Assembly: GCF_052115025.1 (NCBI RefSeq)
Contig: NZ_JBFRFW010000022.1
Coordinates: 1 to 64,000, forward strand
DNA from: Bradyrhizobium_A sp052115025
GTDB lineage: Bacteria; Pseudomonadota; Alphaproteobacteria; Rhizobiales; Xanthobacteraceae
DNA: 64,000 nt
Reading direction: 5' to 3'
In this document: positions 25,523 to 33,459 of the stretch, in pieces
Numbering within the stretch: position 1 is the stretch's first letter
Layout: each line of letters begins with the position of its first letter
Notes under the pieces: model-generated
What the model saw: the letters and a program-made list of their open reading frames with translations, nothing else
The model's database searches: none
Told to the model about the DNA's origin: nothing
Position numbers and translations under genes: made by a program

Positions 25523-26248
25523 TCAGCTCTTGGCCGCAGCGACCTTGCCGAGGAAGGCCTGCACTGTCGGCAGGATGCGCTCGACAATGACATCGACGCC
25601 CTCGGCCGTCGGATGCAGCCCGTCCGGCTGGGTCAGCTTGGCGTTGCCCGCAACGCCATCGAGAAAGAACGGATACAGCGGCACGTCGTGCGCCTTCGCA
25701 AGCTCGGGGTAGATCGGATCGAACTTCGCGACATAGTCCGGGCCGTAGTTGCGCGGTGCATACATGCCGCACAGCATCACCGCGATGCCCCGCGCCTTGA
25801 GCCGCGTGATGATCTCGTCGAGCGCTGCACGGGTGACCGCAGGATCGATGCCGCGCAGGGCGTCGTTGGCGCCGAGCTCGACCATCACCGCCTGGGTGCC
25901 GTCCGGGATCGACCAGTCGAGCCGATCACGGCCCCCGGACGAGGTGTCGCCGGACACCCCGGCATTGATCGCCTCGACCTCTATCCCTTTGTCTTTCAAA
26001 GCTTTCTGAAGACGAACAGGGAATGCCGCGGAGGCCGGCAGGCCATAGCCGGCGGTCAGCGAATCACCCAGCACCACGAGCCTGAGCGGTTTTGCCGCGC
26101 CCGGCGCCGCGGCCTGCGGCAGCGCCGGCCCCGCCATTGCCATCAAAGCTCCCAACGCCGCTGCCATCACGGCTGCGAGAAAGCTGCGCCGCGGCCCCTC
26201 GACCACGCGGCAAAAACGCCCATATGACGGATTCATGGACAGTCTCAT
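25523..26248 (-). CDS. tesA: TesA-like SGNH esterase / thioesterase
   Basis: Exported SGNH-hydrolase of about 241 residues. The blocks are visible in order: VVLGDSLTAGYGLP (nucleophile Ser), INAGVSGDTSSGG, VELGANDALRG and DGLHPTAEG (catalytic Asp/His). A signal peptide runs to about GPALPQAAA. The family includes arylesterase, lysophospholipase and acyl-CoA thioesterase I. The divergent neighbours are YbbA/YbbP-like, as beside tesA in E. coli, which supports the name. The start could be ATG 26248 (GAGGG upstream) or ATG 26236. Either overlaps the start of the opposite gene. Confidence 0.88.
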   Translation of the reverse strand: MRLSMNPSYGRFCRVVEGPRRSFLAAVMAAALGALMAMAGPALPQAAAPGAAKPLRLVVLGDSLTAGYGLPASAAFPVRLQKALKDKGIEVEAINAGVSGDTSSGGRDRLDWSIPDGTQAVMVELGANDALRGIDPAVTRAALDEIITRLKARGIAVMLCGMYAPRNYGPDYVAKFDPIYPELAKAHDVPLYPFFLDGVAGNAKLTQPDGLHPTAEGVDVIVERILPTVQAFLGKVAAAKS

Positions 26249-26975
26249 CGCACCCTCGCCGCTCCTTCCGGACACCATTTCCATCACCAACGTCAACCTC
26301 TCGCTCGGCGAGGGCGCCGCGCGGGTGCATATCCTCAAAGGCGTCAGCCTGCGCATCGGCGCGGGCGAGGCCGTCGGCCTGATCGGCGCGTCGGGCTCCG
26401 GCAAGTCCACGCTGCTCATGGTCATGGCCGGATTGGAACGGCCCGATGATGGCGAAGTGGTGGTCAACGGCGTGTCTTTCAATGGGCTCGACGAGGACGG
26501 GCTGGCGCGCTTCCGCGGCCGCCAGATCGGCATCGTGTTCCAGTCGTTCCACCTGATCCCGACGATGACCGCGCTGGAGAATGTCGCGGTGCCGCTCGAG
26601 CTTGCCGGCCGCACCGATGCCACGGACCGCGCCGCGCGCGAGCTCGCCGCGGTCGGCCTCGGCGAACGGCTGCACCACTATCCCGCGCAGCTCTCCGGCG
26701 GCGAGCAGCAGCGCGTGGCGCTGGCCCGCGCGCTCGCGCCCGATCCGGCCATTCTGGTCGCCGACGAACCGACCGGCAATCTCGACGAGACCACCGGCGC
26801 GCAGATCGTCGACATGCTGTTCGCCAAGCATCGCGAGCGCGGCATGACGCTGGTGCTGGTGACCCACGACGCCACCCTAGCGCGGCGCTGCGACCGCGTG
26901 GTGCGGCTGCGCTCGGGCCACGCCGAGGACGCCGTCATGGGCCGCCACCGCAGCGAGACGGCGCCCGCATCATGA
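26235..26975 (+). CDS. ybbA: ABC transporter ATP-binding protein (YbbA-like)
   Basis: A 246-residue ABC ATPase of the LolD/MacB-like class. Walker A is GASGSGKST, the Q-loop lies in IVFQSFHLIP, the signature is LSGGEQQRVALARAL, and Walker B is AILVADEPTGNLDE with the switch His in VTHD. It pairs with the permease immediately downstream (ATGA overlap) and probably couples ATP hydrolysis to work on periplasmic lipids or proteins. The ATG at 26235 shares a CATG with the start of the opposite esterase gene. A later start is possible, but no better ribosome site was seen. Confidence 0.9.
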   Translation: MDSLIAPSPLLPDTISITNVNLSLGEGAARVHILKGVSLRIGAGEAVGLIGASGSGKSTLLMVMAGLERPDDGEVVVNGVSFNGLDEDGLARFRGRQIGIVFQSFHLIPTMTALENVAVPLELAGRTDATDRAARELAAVGLGERLHHYPAQLSGGEQQRVALARALAPDPAILVADEPTGNLDETTGAQIVDMLFAKHRERGMTLVLVTHDATLARRCDRVVRLRSGHAEDAVMGRHRSETAPAS

Positions 26976-29557
26976 CCCTCGCCCTCGACCGCACCGCGGC
27001 CACGGCGCCGCCCCGTCCCTGGATCGGCCCGCTGGCGCTGCGCTATGCGCTGCGCGAGCTGCGCGGCGGCCTCAGCGGCTTCTATGTCTTCATCGCCTGC
27101 ATCGCGCTCGGCGTGATGGCGATCGCCGGTGTCGGCTCGGTGGCGGCGAGCCTGGCCGATGGCCTCGCCCGTGAAGGCCGCACACTGCTCGGCGGTGACG
27201 TCGCGTTCGCGCTGATCCAGCGCGAGGCGACGCCCCAGGAACGCACCTTCCTCGACACCCACGGCCGCGTTTCGGTGGCGGCGACGCTGCGCGGCATGGT
27301 GCGTGCGCAGAGCGGCGAACTCGCCCTCGTCGAACTCAAGGCGGTCGACGGCAACTATCCGATGCTGGGGCACCCGACGCTGTCGCCGGCCATGCCGATC
27401 GCCGACGCGCTTGCCGCGCGGGATGGCGTCTATGGCGCCGCCGCCGACCCTACCCTGCTGGCCCGCCTCGACCTCAAGGTCGGCGACCGCGTCAGCATCG
27501 CGGGCGCGAATTTCATCATCACCACCGCGATCGACGCCGAGCCGGACAAGCTCGCCGGCGGCGTCGGCTTCGGGCCGCGCTTCCTGATCGGCGTCGACGG
27601 CCTGCGCGCCACCGGCCTGCTGCAGCCCGGCAGCCTGGTGCGCTGGACCTACCGCATGAAGCTGCCGGAGGCCGGCAGCGACGACCGCGCGGCCGAGGCG
27701 CTGATCGCGGACGCCCGCGCCGCGCTGCCGGAGGCCGGCTGGGACATCCGCTCGCGCGCCAACGCCTCGCCGCAGCTCGAACGCTCGATCGGCCGCTTCA
27801 CCCAATTCCTCACGCTGGTCGGCCTCGCCGCGCTGCTGGTCGGCGGTGTCGGCGTCGCCAATGCGGTGAAGAGCCACATCGACCGCCGCCGCGATTCCAT
27901 CGCGACGCTGAAATCGCTGGGCGCGCCCGGCCGCGACGTGTTCGCGATCTACCTGATGCAGGTGGTGGTGCTGGCGGTGATCGGCTCGCTGATCGGCCTC
28001 GCCGTCGGCGCGGCGCTGCCATTCGTCATCGCCCACGGCTTCGGCCGGCTGTTGCCGCTGCCGATCGAGCCGTCGCTGCATCTCGGCGAGCTCGCCCTGT
28101 CGCTGCTCTACGGGCTGTTGACTGCGCTCGCTTTCGGCCTGTGGCCACTCGCCACCGTGCACGACGTCCCGGTGGCGCGGCTGTTCCGCGACACCACGGC
28201 GAGCGAGTGGCGCTGGCCGCGCCGGCGCTACCTGCTGCTGATGACCGTCATCGTCGCACTGCTGGTCGCCATCGCGATCGGGCTCGCCTACGACAAGCTG
28301 GTGGCCGCGGTTTTCGTGGCCGCGTCCGTGGTGGTGTTCGTGCTGCTGCGACTGGTCGCGGGCCTCGTGATGCTGATCGCGCGCAGCCTGCCGCGCCCGC
28401 GCACGACCATGCTGCGGCTCGCCATCGGCAACATCCACCGTGTCGGCGCACTGACGCCGTCGGTGGTGCTCTCCCTCGGCCTCGGGCTGACCGTGCTGGT
28501 GACCATTGCCCAGATCGACGGCAATCTGCGCCGCCAGTTCCTGGCTGCCCTGCCGGACCACGCGCCGTCGTTCTTCTTCGTCGACATTCCCGCACCGGAG
28601 GCCGGCCGCTTCGGCGACTTCCTGCAGTCCGTCGCGCCCGGCGCCCATGTCGAGCGGGTGCCGATGCTGCGTGGACGCATCACCGCCGCCAATGGCGTCA
28701 AGGCCGAGGACCTCAAGCCCACCAGCAAGGCCGAATGGGTGCTGCAGAGCGACCGCGGCCTCACCTACACCAACGAGGTGCCGCAAGGCTCCACGGTGGT
28801 GGAGGGCAGCTGGTGGACGAGCGACTACAACGGCCCGCCGCTGGTCTCGATGGAAAAGAAGATCGCCGACGGCCTCGGCCTCAAGCTCGGCGACACCGTG
28901 ACCGTGAACGTATTGGGCCGCGACATCACCGCGACCATCAGCAACCTGCGCGACGTCGACTGGCAGAGTCTCGGCATCAACTTCGTCCTCGTGTTCACGC
29001 CGAAGACCTTCGCCGGCGCGCCGCACACCCATCTCGCCACCCTGTCGGAGCCGCATCCCAGCGCCGCCGGCGACGCCGCGATCATCAAGGCGGTCGCCGC
29101 GAAGTATCCGATGGTCACCAGCGTGCGCGTGCGCGACGCGCTGCGCACCGTCGGCGACGTGGTGGAGAACCTCGCGCTGGCGATTCGCGGCGCCAGCGGC
29201 ATCACCCTGGTCGCCGCGGTGCTGGTGCTGGGCGGAGCGCTCGCGGCCGGCCATCGCCACCGCGTCTATGACGCGGTGATCCTGAAGACGCTGGGCGCCA
29301 CGCGGGCACGCCTGATCGGCGCCTACGCACTCGAATATCTGCTGATCGGCCTTGCCACCGCGGTGTTCGGGGTGATCGCGGGCTCGGTCGCGGCCTGGCT
29401 GATCGTCACCCGCCTGATGACGCTAAGCTTCACCTGGCAGGCCGGCAGCGCCGCCCTGGTGGTGCTGGCGGCGCTGGCGGTGACCGTCGGCCTCGGGCTG
29501 CTCGGCACACTGTCGGCGCTCAACCAGAAGCCGGCGCCGGTGCTGCGCAACCTGTAG
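26972..29557 (+). CDS. ybbP: FtsX-like ABC permease (YbbP-like)
   Basis: An 861-residue permease of the FtsX/MacB superfamily, with an N-terminal span and a large periplasmic domain. A first FtsX core follows at about 270-400 (FLTLVGLAALLVGGVGVANAVKSH), then a central region and a second FtsX core at the C-terminus (LVAAVLVLGGALAAGHRHRVYDAVILKTLGATRARL). Proteins of this size and shape are YbbP-type, whose transported substrate is unsettled. The start overlaps the stop of the ATPase by four bases, so the two are co-translated. Confidence 0.9.
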   Translation: MTLALDRTAATAPPRPWIGPLALRYALRELRGGLSGFYVFIACIALGVMAIAGVGSVAASLADGLAREGRTLLGGDVAFALIQREATPQERTFLDTHGRVSVAATLRGMVRAQSGELALVELKAVDGNYPMLGHPTLSPAMPIADALAARDGVYGAAADPTLLARLDLKVGDRVSIAGANFIITTAIDAEPDKLAGGVGFGPRFLIGVDGLRATGLLQPGSLVRWTYRMKLPEAGSDDRAAEALIADARAALPEAGWDIRSRANASPQLERSIGRFTQFLTLVGLAALLVGGVGVANAVKSHIDRRRDSIATLKSLGAPGRDVFAIYLMQVVVLAVIGSLIGLAVGAALPFVIAHGFGRLLPLPIEPSLHLGELALSLLYGLLTALAFGLWPLATVHDVPVARLFRDTTASEWRWPRRRYLLLMTVIVALLVAIAIGLAYDKLVAAVFVAASVVVFVLLRLVAGLVMLIARSLPRPRTTMLRLAIGNIHRVGALTPSVVLSLGLGLTVLVTIAQIDGNLRRQFLAALPDHAPSFFFVDIPAPEAGRFGDFLQSVAPGAHVERVPMLRGRITAANGVKAEDLKPTSKAEWVLQSDRGLTYTNEVPQGSTVVEGSWWTSDYNGPPLVSMEKKIADGLGLKLGDTVTVNVLGRDITATISNLRDVDWQSLGINFVLVFTPKTFAGAPHTHLATLSEPHPSAAGDAAIIKAVAAKYPMVTSVRVRDALRTVGDVVENLALAIRGASGITLVAAVLVLGGALAAGHRHRVYDAVILKTLGATRARLIGAYALEYLLIGLATAVFGVIAGSVAAWLIVTRLMTLSFTWQAGSAALVVLAALAVTVGLGLLGTLSALNQKPAPVLRNL

Positions 29558-29590
29558 CCGTCACACCAACCTGACGCCAAGCTGACAAGT

Positions 29591-30634
29591 TCACGGCGCG
29601 CGCGTCAGGCCGTTCTTCGCCAGCCACGCCTCGATCACGCCGGCGACCTCGGCGTTGTTCCTGTCCATCATCATCATGTGCGAGTTGCCCTTGATGCCGA
29701 TGGCCGGCAGGTCGACGACATCGACATGGCCGCCGGCGCCGCGGATCGCCTCCGCGAAGGCGACACCGCTCGCACGGATCTTCGGCCAGCGCGCGTCCTC
29801 GGCGATGAAGTCGCCATAGATCATCAGGGTGGGAATGCCCTTCAGCGCATCCACCTTCGCCGGATCGCCGACACCGGCGGGCTCGACCGCGACCAGGGCT
29901 TTCACCTTGCCGGGCCGCGCCTGGGCCGCCTTGAAGCCGAACTGGCCGGCCTGGCTGTGAAACAGGATCACACAGGGACACACCCGGTCGATCTCGGCGA
30001 GATAGGCCGCGAGCGTCGCGTCGTCGGTGGTGGTCCAGCGCGGCACGATCTGCTTGACGAAATTCTCATAACCGTCGTTCGGAAACTGGCTGCCAGGCAG
30101 CAGCCGTCGCCTGGCCGGATCCGGATCGTAGCTGTCCGGTCCGTCGCCGATGCGGAAGCGCGTGAACGGGTTGCTGGTGGTCAGGAACAGCGGCTCGCCC
30201 TTGAAGATGTCGGGATACTGCGCCCAGCTTGCGCGCCCGCGCTCCACCGCGTCCGAGACGTAGACGCCCCAGCCCTTGCGCACGAACATGTTCAGCCAGC
30301 CCTCCCGGCCGTCCGGCGTGGTCTCGAAATTGACCCCGGTCATGCCGCCGCCATGCCAGAACAGGATCGGCACCGTGCCGACCTCGCGCGCCGGCAGGAA
30401 GTACTGCACGTACATCTGCTCGACCTGGTAGGTGCCGTTGGGGTCGAACCGCGCTGGCACGCCGCCGGGGGTCAACGCCATCTCCTTCACCGGCTTGCCG
30501 GTCAGCTCCACCAGGCGGCCGCCGACATGAAACGAGCCCATTGCCCGCAGCGTGATCGGCTCCTCGGCCCGCGCTGAGCTGGCCGCCAACATCGCCGCGA
30601 ACGCCATCGCGGCGGTGAGATGTCCTCGCAACAC
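29591..30634 (-). CDS. Secreted alpha/beta hydrolase (esterase-like)
   Basis: A 347-residue exported protein with a signal peptide ending near SSARA and an alpha/beta-hydrolase fold. The oxyanion region is HGGGMTGVNFE. The nucleophile elbow reads FHSQAGQFG, where the usual GxSxG is altered to HSQAG, and a late His occurs in GNSHMMMMDRN. Such proteins are annotated as esterases, substrate unknown. The GTG start at 30634 is chosen because GGGGGAGG stands just upstream. A frame extension to 30730 looks non-coding. It converges with the ABC permease 33 bases away. Confidence 0.82.
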   Translation of the reverse strand: MLRGHLTAAMAFAAMLAASSARAEEPITLRAMGSFHVGGRLVELTGKPVKEMALTPGGVPARFDPNGTYQVEQMYVQYFLPAREVGTVPILFWHGGGMTGVNFETTPDGREGWLNMFVRKGWGVYVSDAVERGRASWAQYPDIFKGEPLFLTTSNPFTRFRIGDGPDSYDPDPARRRLLPGSQFPNDGYENFVKQIVPRWTTTDDATLAAYLAEIDRVCPCVILFHSQAGQFGFKAAQARPGKVKALVAVEPAGVGDPAKVDALKGIPTLMIYGDFIAEDARWPKIRASGVAFAEAIRGAGGHVDVVDLPAIGIKGNSHMMMMDRNNAEVAGVIEAWLAKNGLTRAP

Positions 30635-30959
30635 GTGATCCTCCCCCTTGCCCCTTTGTCCCGGCCAATCGCATCGGCCGTTGTCGCAAATCTGCCGGCT
30701 TGGCAGGCCGGCCGCAATGCCGAGTTGCACGTGGGACTAATTCACGGTTTGCATGGGGGCCGGCGGCGCGGCCGCATCGCCGCGTTCAGGTTCTGCCGGC
30801 GGGTTCGAACGGCGTGCCGACGACAATTTGAAGCAGCCGAGTGCGGTATCGCGGTCGGCTTTTCCGCGGTTTCGCGACATTCAGCCGCGCATGGAAGGTT
30901 GCGCCAGATGTATTATTTTCCCACATATCCGATGGGACAGATGCCGGGCCGACCGACCG

Positions 30960-30982
30960 TTTTGCTAACGCAAAATTAATAT
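30960..30982 (+). promoter_or_regulatory. Promoter-like region with inverted repeat
   Basis: TTTTGC (30960-30965), a 4-base spacer and GCAAAA (30970-30975) form a perfect inverted repeat immediately before TAATAT (30977-30982), a good -10 element. The same bases also read CTAA-N7-TTAA (30965-30979), one mismatch from a CtrA box. The position, some 80 bases before the BI-1 gene start, fits its promoter and operator. Confidence 0.35.
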
Positions 30983-30984
30983 CA

Positions 30985-31055
30985 CCGGACGACTGCATCT
31001 GGGATACATTTCGCCCCGGCAGCCCTGACCCAGTGTGCGCCGGACAACAACGAGG
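30985..31055 (+). ncRNA. Candidate ybhL-type leader RNA
   Basis: In Rhizobiales the genes for YbhL/BI-1 membrane proteins are known to carry a conserved structured leader (the ybhL leader motif). The region directly upstream of this BI-1 gene can fold accordingly. CCGG (30985-30988) can pair with CCGG (31040-31043), GCA (30995-30997) with TGC (31036-31038) and CTGGG (30999-31003) with CCCAG (31029-31033). The ribosome site (cgagg) follows directly. The family assignment rests on gene context and hand folding only. Confidence 0.4.
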
Positions 31056-31063
31056 TTTCGACC

Positions 31064-31855
31064 ATGTCGGACTTGGACCGTAACTATGCTTCGCCGTTCG
31101 GCCGGGCCGCCGGGCGGGCAGATGCCGTGGCCGTCGACGCTGGCCTGCGCGCATACATGCTGAAGATCTACAACTACATGGCGATCGGCCTGGCCATCAC
31201 CGGCCTTGCCGCGCTCGGCGTGTACATGGCGGCCGTGACCACAGACGCCGGCGCCGCCGCCGGCCGTGTCGGCAACGCGATGCTGACGTCGTTCGGTGTC
31301 GCGATGTTCGTCAGCCCGCTGAAGTGGCTGTTCATCCTCGCCCCGCTGGTGATGGTGTTCGTCATCTCCTTCGGCATCCAGCGGCTGAAGCCGGCAACGG
31401 CCCAGATGCTGTTCTGGGCGTTCTCGGCGCTGATGGGCCTGTCGCTGTCGTCGATCTTCCTGGTGTACACCCACACCTCGATCGTGCGCGTGTTCTTCAT
31501 CACCGCCGCCTCGTTCGGTGCGCTGAGCCTGTACGGCTACACCACCAAGCGTGACATGTCGGGCATGGGCTCGTTCCTGATGATGGGCCTGTTCGGCATC
31601 ATCATCGCCAGCCTGGTGAACCTGTTCATCGCCTCATCGGCGCTGCAGTTCGTGGTGTCGGTGATCGGCGTGCTGGTGTTCGCCGGCCTCACCGCCTGGG
31701 ACACCCAGCGCCTGAAGAACGAGTACATCTACGGCTACGCCAGCGCCGGCGGCGATGTCGCGGAGCGGGCGGCGATCACCGGAGCGCTGTCGCTGTACCT
31801 GAACTTCATCAACCTGTTCACGCTGCTGCTGCAGCTGCTCGGACAGCGCGACTGA
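31064..31855 (+). CDS. Bax inhibitor-1/YccA/YbhL family membrane protein
   Basis: A 263-residue inner-membrane protein with seven predicted spans, belonging to the BI-1 family (E. coli YbhL and YccA). The N-terminal cytoplasmic segment ends in LRAYMLKIYNYMAIGLAITG, and the C-terminus has AGLTAWDTQRLKNEY and LSLYLNFINLFTLLLQLLG, both diagnostic. Related proteins conduct calcium or interact with FtsH. The role here is not known. The ATG at 31064 follows GAGG. A structured leader precedes it and a strong terminator follows, so it is a single-gene unit. Confidence 0.93.
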   Translation: MSDLDRNYASPFGRAAGRADAVAVDAGLRAYMLKIYNYMAIGLAITGLAALGVYMAAVTTDAGAAAGRVGNAMLTSFGVAMFVSPLKWLFILAPLVMVFVISFGIQRLKPATAQMLFWAFSALMGLSLSSIFLVYTHTSIVRVFFITAASFGALSLYGYTTKRDMSGMGSFLMMGLFGIIIASLVNLFIASSALQFVVSVIGVLVFAGLTAWDTQRLKNEYIYGYASAGGDVAERAAITGALSLYLNFINLFTLLLQLLGQRD

Positions 31856-31895
31856 TCCGGACACGACTGGAATCGGAAAATTCCTCGGACACACA

Positions 31896-31928
31896 AAGCC
31901 CCGGCCTCAGCGCCGGGGCTTTTCTTTT
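31896..31928 (+). terminator. Terminator after the BI-1 gene
   Basis: AGCCCCGGC (31897-31905) and GCCGGGGCT (31912-31920) form a perfect 9-base stem with a 6-base loop, followed by TTTCTTTT. It is oriented for the plus strand and placed 41 bases after the stop codon. Confidence 0.9.
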
Positions 31929-31954
31929 GAGCGCCGGCGATTCACAGTAGCCGC

Positions 31955-32479
31955 ATGTCCGATGTCCTGATCCGGCCGGCCGCCGCGGCCGACCTTCCCG
32001 CCATCACGGCGATCTATGATCACGCGGTCCGCACCGGCACCGCGACCTTCGAGCTCACCCCGCCCGATCTCGCCGACATGACCACCCGCTTCGGCAACCT
32101 GACCGGCGCGGGCTTTCCCTATGTCGTCGCGATCGCAGACGGGCAGGTGATGGGCTACGCCTATGCGGGCCCCTACCGGCCGCGGCCGGCCTATCGCTTC
32201 ACGGTCGAGAACTCGGTGTACCTGCCGCCGGAGGCGCGGCGCCGCGGCATCGGACTGAAGCTGCTCACCGCGCTGATCGAGACGTCGGCCGAGCGCGGCT
32301 TCCGCCAGATGATCGCGGTGATCGGCGATTCGGCCAACGCCGCCTCGATCGGCGTTCACACGCGCGCCGGCTTCGAGATGGTCGGCGTCCATCGCAATGT
32401 CGGCTTCAAGTTCGGCCGCTGGCTGGACACCGTGATGATGCAGCGGGAACTCGGCCCCGGCGCCAGCACCGCGCCATAA
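31955..32479 (+). CDS. GNAT N-acetyltransferase (PAT-like)
   Basis: A 174-residue GCN5-related acetyltransferase close to the phosphinothricin/methionine-sulfoximine acetyltransferase type (PAT, YncA). The N-terminus IRPAAAADLPAITAIYDHAV, the GTATFE segment, AYAGPYRPRPAYRFTVENSVY and the acetyl-CoA-binding RRRGIGLKLLTALIE are all typical. It probably acetylates an amino-acid analogue. The ATG at 31955 starts shortly after the previous terminator, so it has its own promoter or weak read-through. Confidence 0.88.
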   Translation: MSDVLIRPAAAADLPAITAIYDHAVRTGTATFELTPPDLADMTTRFGNLTGAGFPYVVAIADGQVMGYAYAGPYRPRPAYRFTVENSVYLPPEARRRGIGLKLLTALIETSAERGFRQMIAVIGDSANAASIGVHTRAGFEMVGVHRNVGFKFGRWLDTVMMQRELGPGASTAP

Positions 32480-32491
32480 CCGCGCGTATCG

Positions 32492-32863
32492 TCAGACCAG
32501 CGACAACCTGCGGTCGATCACCAGCAGCACGCGATCGAGCTCGTGCCCGCGGCGCAGGATCTGCCCGCCCTGGGCGACGACGCTGTAGGCACCCTGGCGG
32601 CGCGCCAGCTTGGGATCTTTCACGATGCGGTAGATCGGAACCTCCGATGCGCGCCGGAAGATCGAGAACACCGCACAGTCTTTCAGAAAATCGATTGCAT
32701 AGTCGCGCCACTCACCTTCGGCGACCATGCGCCCGTACAGGTTGAGAATGCGATTGAGCTCCAGGCGATTGAACGTGACCCGGCTTTGAGACGGGACGGA
32801 TGCGGCTGTGCGCTCCGTCCCGCGGCTCTCGCCAGGCTCGGTATCCCCCGCGATCAGGTCCAT
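32492..32863 (-). CDS. DUF2794 family protein
   Basis: A 123-residue soluble protein of the alphaproteobacterial DUF2794 family, recognised by LYGRMVAEGEWRDYAIDFLKDCAVFSIFRR followed in the same block by SEVPIYRIVKDPKLARRQGAY. No function is established. The start at 32863 is preferred to 32881 because AGGAGA lies eight bases before it. It converges with the GNAT gene, with 12 bases between the stop codons. The Cys in KDCAVF is a small oddity and of unknown meaning. Confidence 0.85.
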   Translation of the reverse strand: MDLIAGDTEPGESRGTERTAASVPSQSRVTFNRLELNRILNLYGRMVAEGEWRDYAIDFLKDCAVFSIFRRASEVPIYRIVKDPKLARRQGAYSVVAQGGQILRRGHELDRVLLVIDRRLSLV

Positions 32864-33049
32864 GCTGCGCTCTCCTGTCATCCGTTCGACATGATCGGTC
32901 CGGCCGCGCTGCTCTGCAAGCCCTTCGCATCACAACATCGCCAGCGCTGCGGCAAGGCGTCGCCACCGATCGCCGGATCGGTGAAACATCCTTTCATCAC
33001 CGGGAGTTAGTCGCTCACTTGCGTGCACTCACGGCGATGTCAGCTAAAT

Positions 33050-33237
33050 CATGAAAGCGCCCAATTTCGGTCAAGCCGATGCCGCTGTGACTGGCGATAA
33101 GAAGATACTGCGTTGGCCCGGTTCCTTCGGCACCGGATTCCTCAGCCCCCAGCCCCCCGGGGTCGTCGGAGCCGGGCCTATTCGCAGGACCTTGAAAGGT
33201 GAACTTCGGGCCAACGCGAGTTGGCCTTTTTTGTTTT
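33050..33237 (+). ncRNA. Candidate small RNA
   Basis: A strong plus-strand terminator (33209-33237) stands here although no plus-strand gene lies upstream closer than the GNAT gene, with an opposing gene between. The stretch before it folds well. Bases 33115-33125 can pair with 33168-33178 over 11 positions with one G-U pair, and GTTGGCCC (33112-33119) can instead pair with GGGCCAAC (33208-33215), the 5' arm of the terminator. A 72-codon open frame crosses the terminator and looks non-coding. The 5' end is guessed from a weak promoter-like stretch at about 33019-33049. Confidence 0.45.
33209..33237 (+). terminator. Rho-independent terminator, orphan
   Basis: GGCCAAC (33209-33215), a GCGA tetraloop and GTTGGCC (33220-33226) are followed by TTTTTTGTTTT. 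It is one of the best terminators in the window but has no protein gene in front of it on the plus strand. Confidence 0.85.
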
Positions 33238-33459
33238 CAGCTTGTTGTTTTTCGCATTGCCTGCGTTGACGCGGCATGCGCCCGCGCCGATCGGCGGGGC
33301 CCGCTCTTCATCTCATCTCGCTCTTCATCTCATCACGACTGACGTCATCGCCGCCACGACGCGTCACACGCTGCGATGCTCGTGCACCACAGCCGCTGTG
33401 TCCGACGCTGTTCGATGATCGACGTGAACGCACGGTGCGCGGCAACACGCCCGGCGAGG

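Larger units (their letters stand above)
30635..31063. other. Divergent intergenic region before the BI-1 gene
   Basis: 429 bases between the secreted hydrolase (minus) and the BI-1 family gene (plus). The stretch from about 30900 to 31060 is more AT-rich and carries an inverted repeat, a TAATAT -10-like element and a structured leader, which are listed separately. The rest looks like ordinary upstream sequence with no protein-like frame. Confidence 0.6.
32864..33459. other. Intergenic region holding a candidate small RNA
   Basis: About 600 bases between two minus-strand genes. The part next to DUF2794 (32864 to about 33010) would hold its promoter. The middle holds a plus-strand terminator preceded by a structured, apparently non-coding stretch (33050-33237, listed separately). 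The remainder (33240-33459) shows nothing recognisable. Confidence 0.6.

Noticed and set aside
26678..29260. Very long open frame (860 codons) antisense to the ABC permease gene, and similar long antisense frames over sucA, acnA, atpA and lpdA
   Set aside because: In high-GC genes the complementary frames stay open by codon bias. Their products are Arg/Ala/His-rich with no domain, and the sense genes are unmistakable.
30790..30815. GGGTTCGAACGG, resembling a tRNA T-arm
   Set aside because: The flanks do not form acceptor, D or anticodon stems. No complete tRNA cloverleaf was found anywhere in the window.
33051..33269. 72-codon open frame over the candidate small RNA
   Set aside because: It runs through the terminator hairpin and T-run, has no ribosome site and no protein-like pattern. 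A leader-peptide attenuator was also considered, but there is no plus-strand gene downstream to control.
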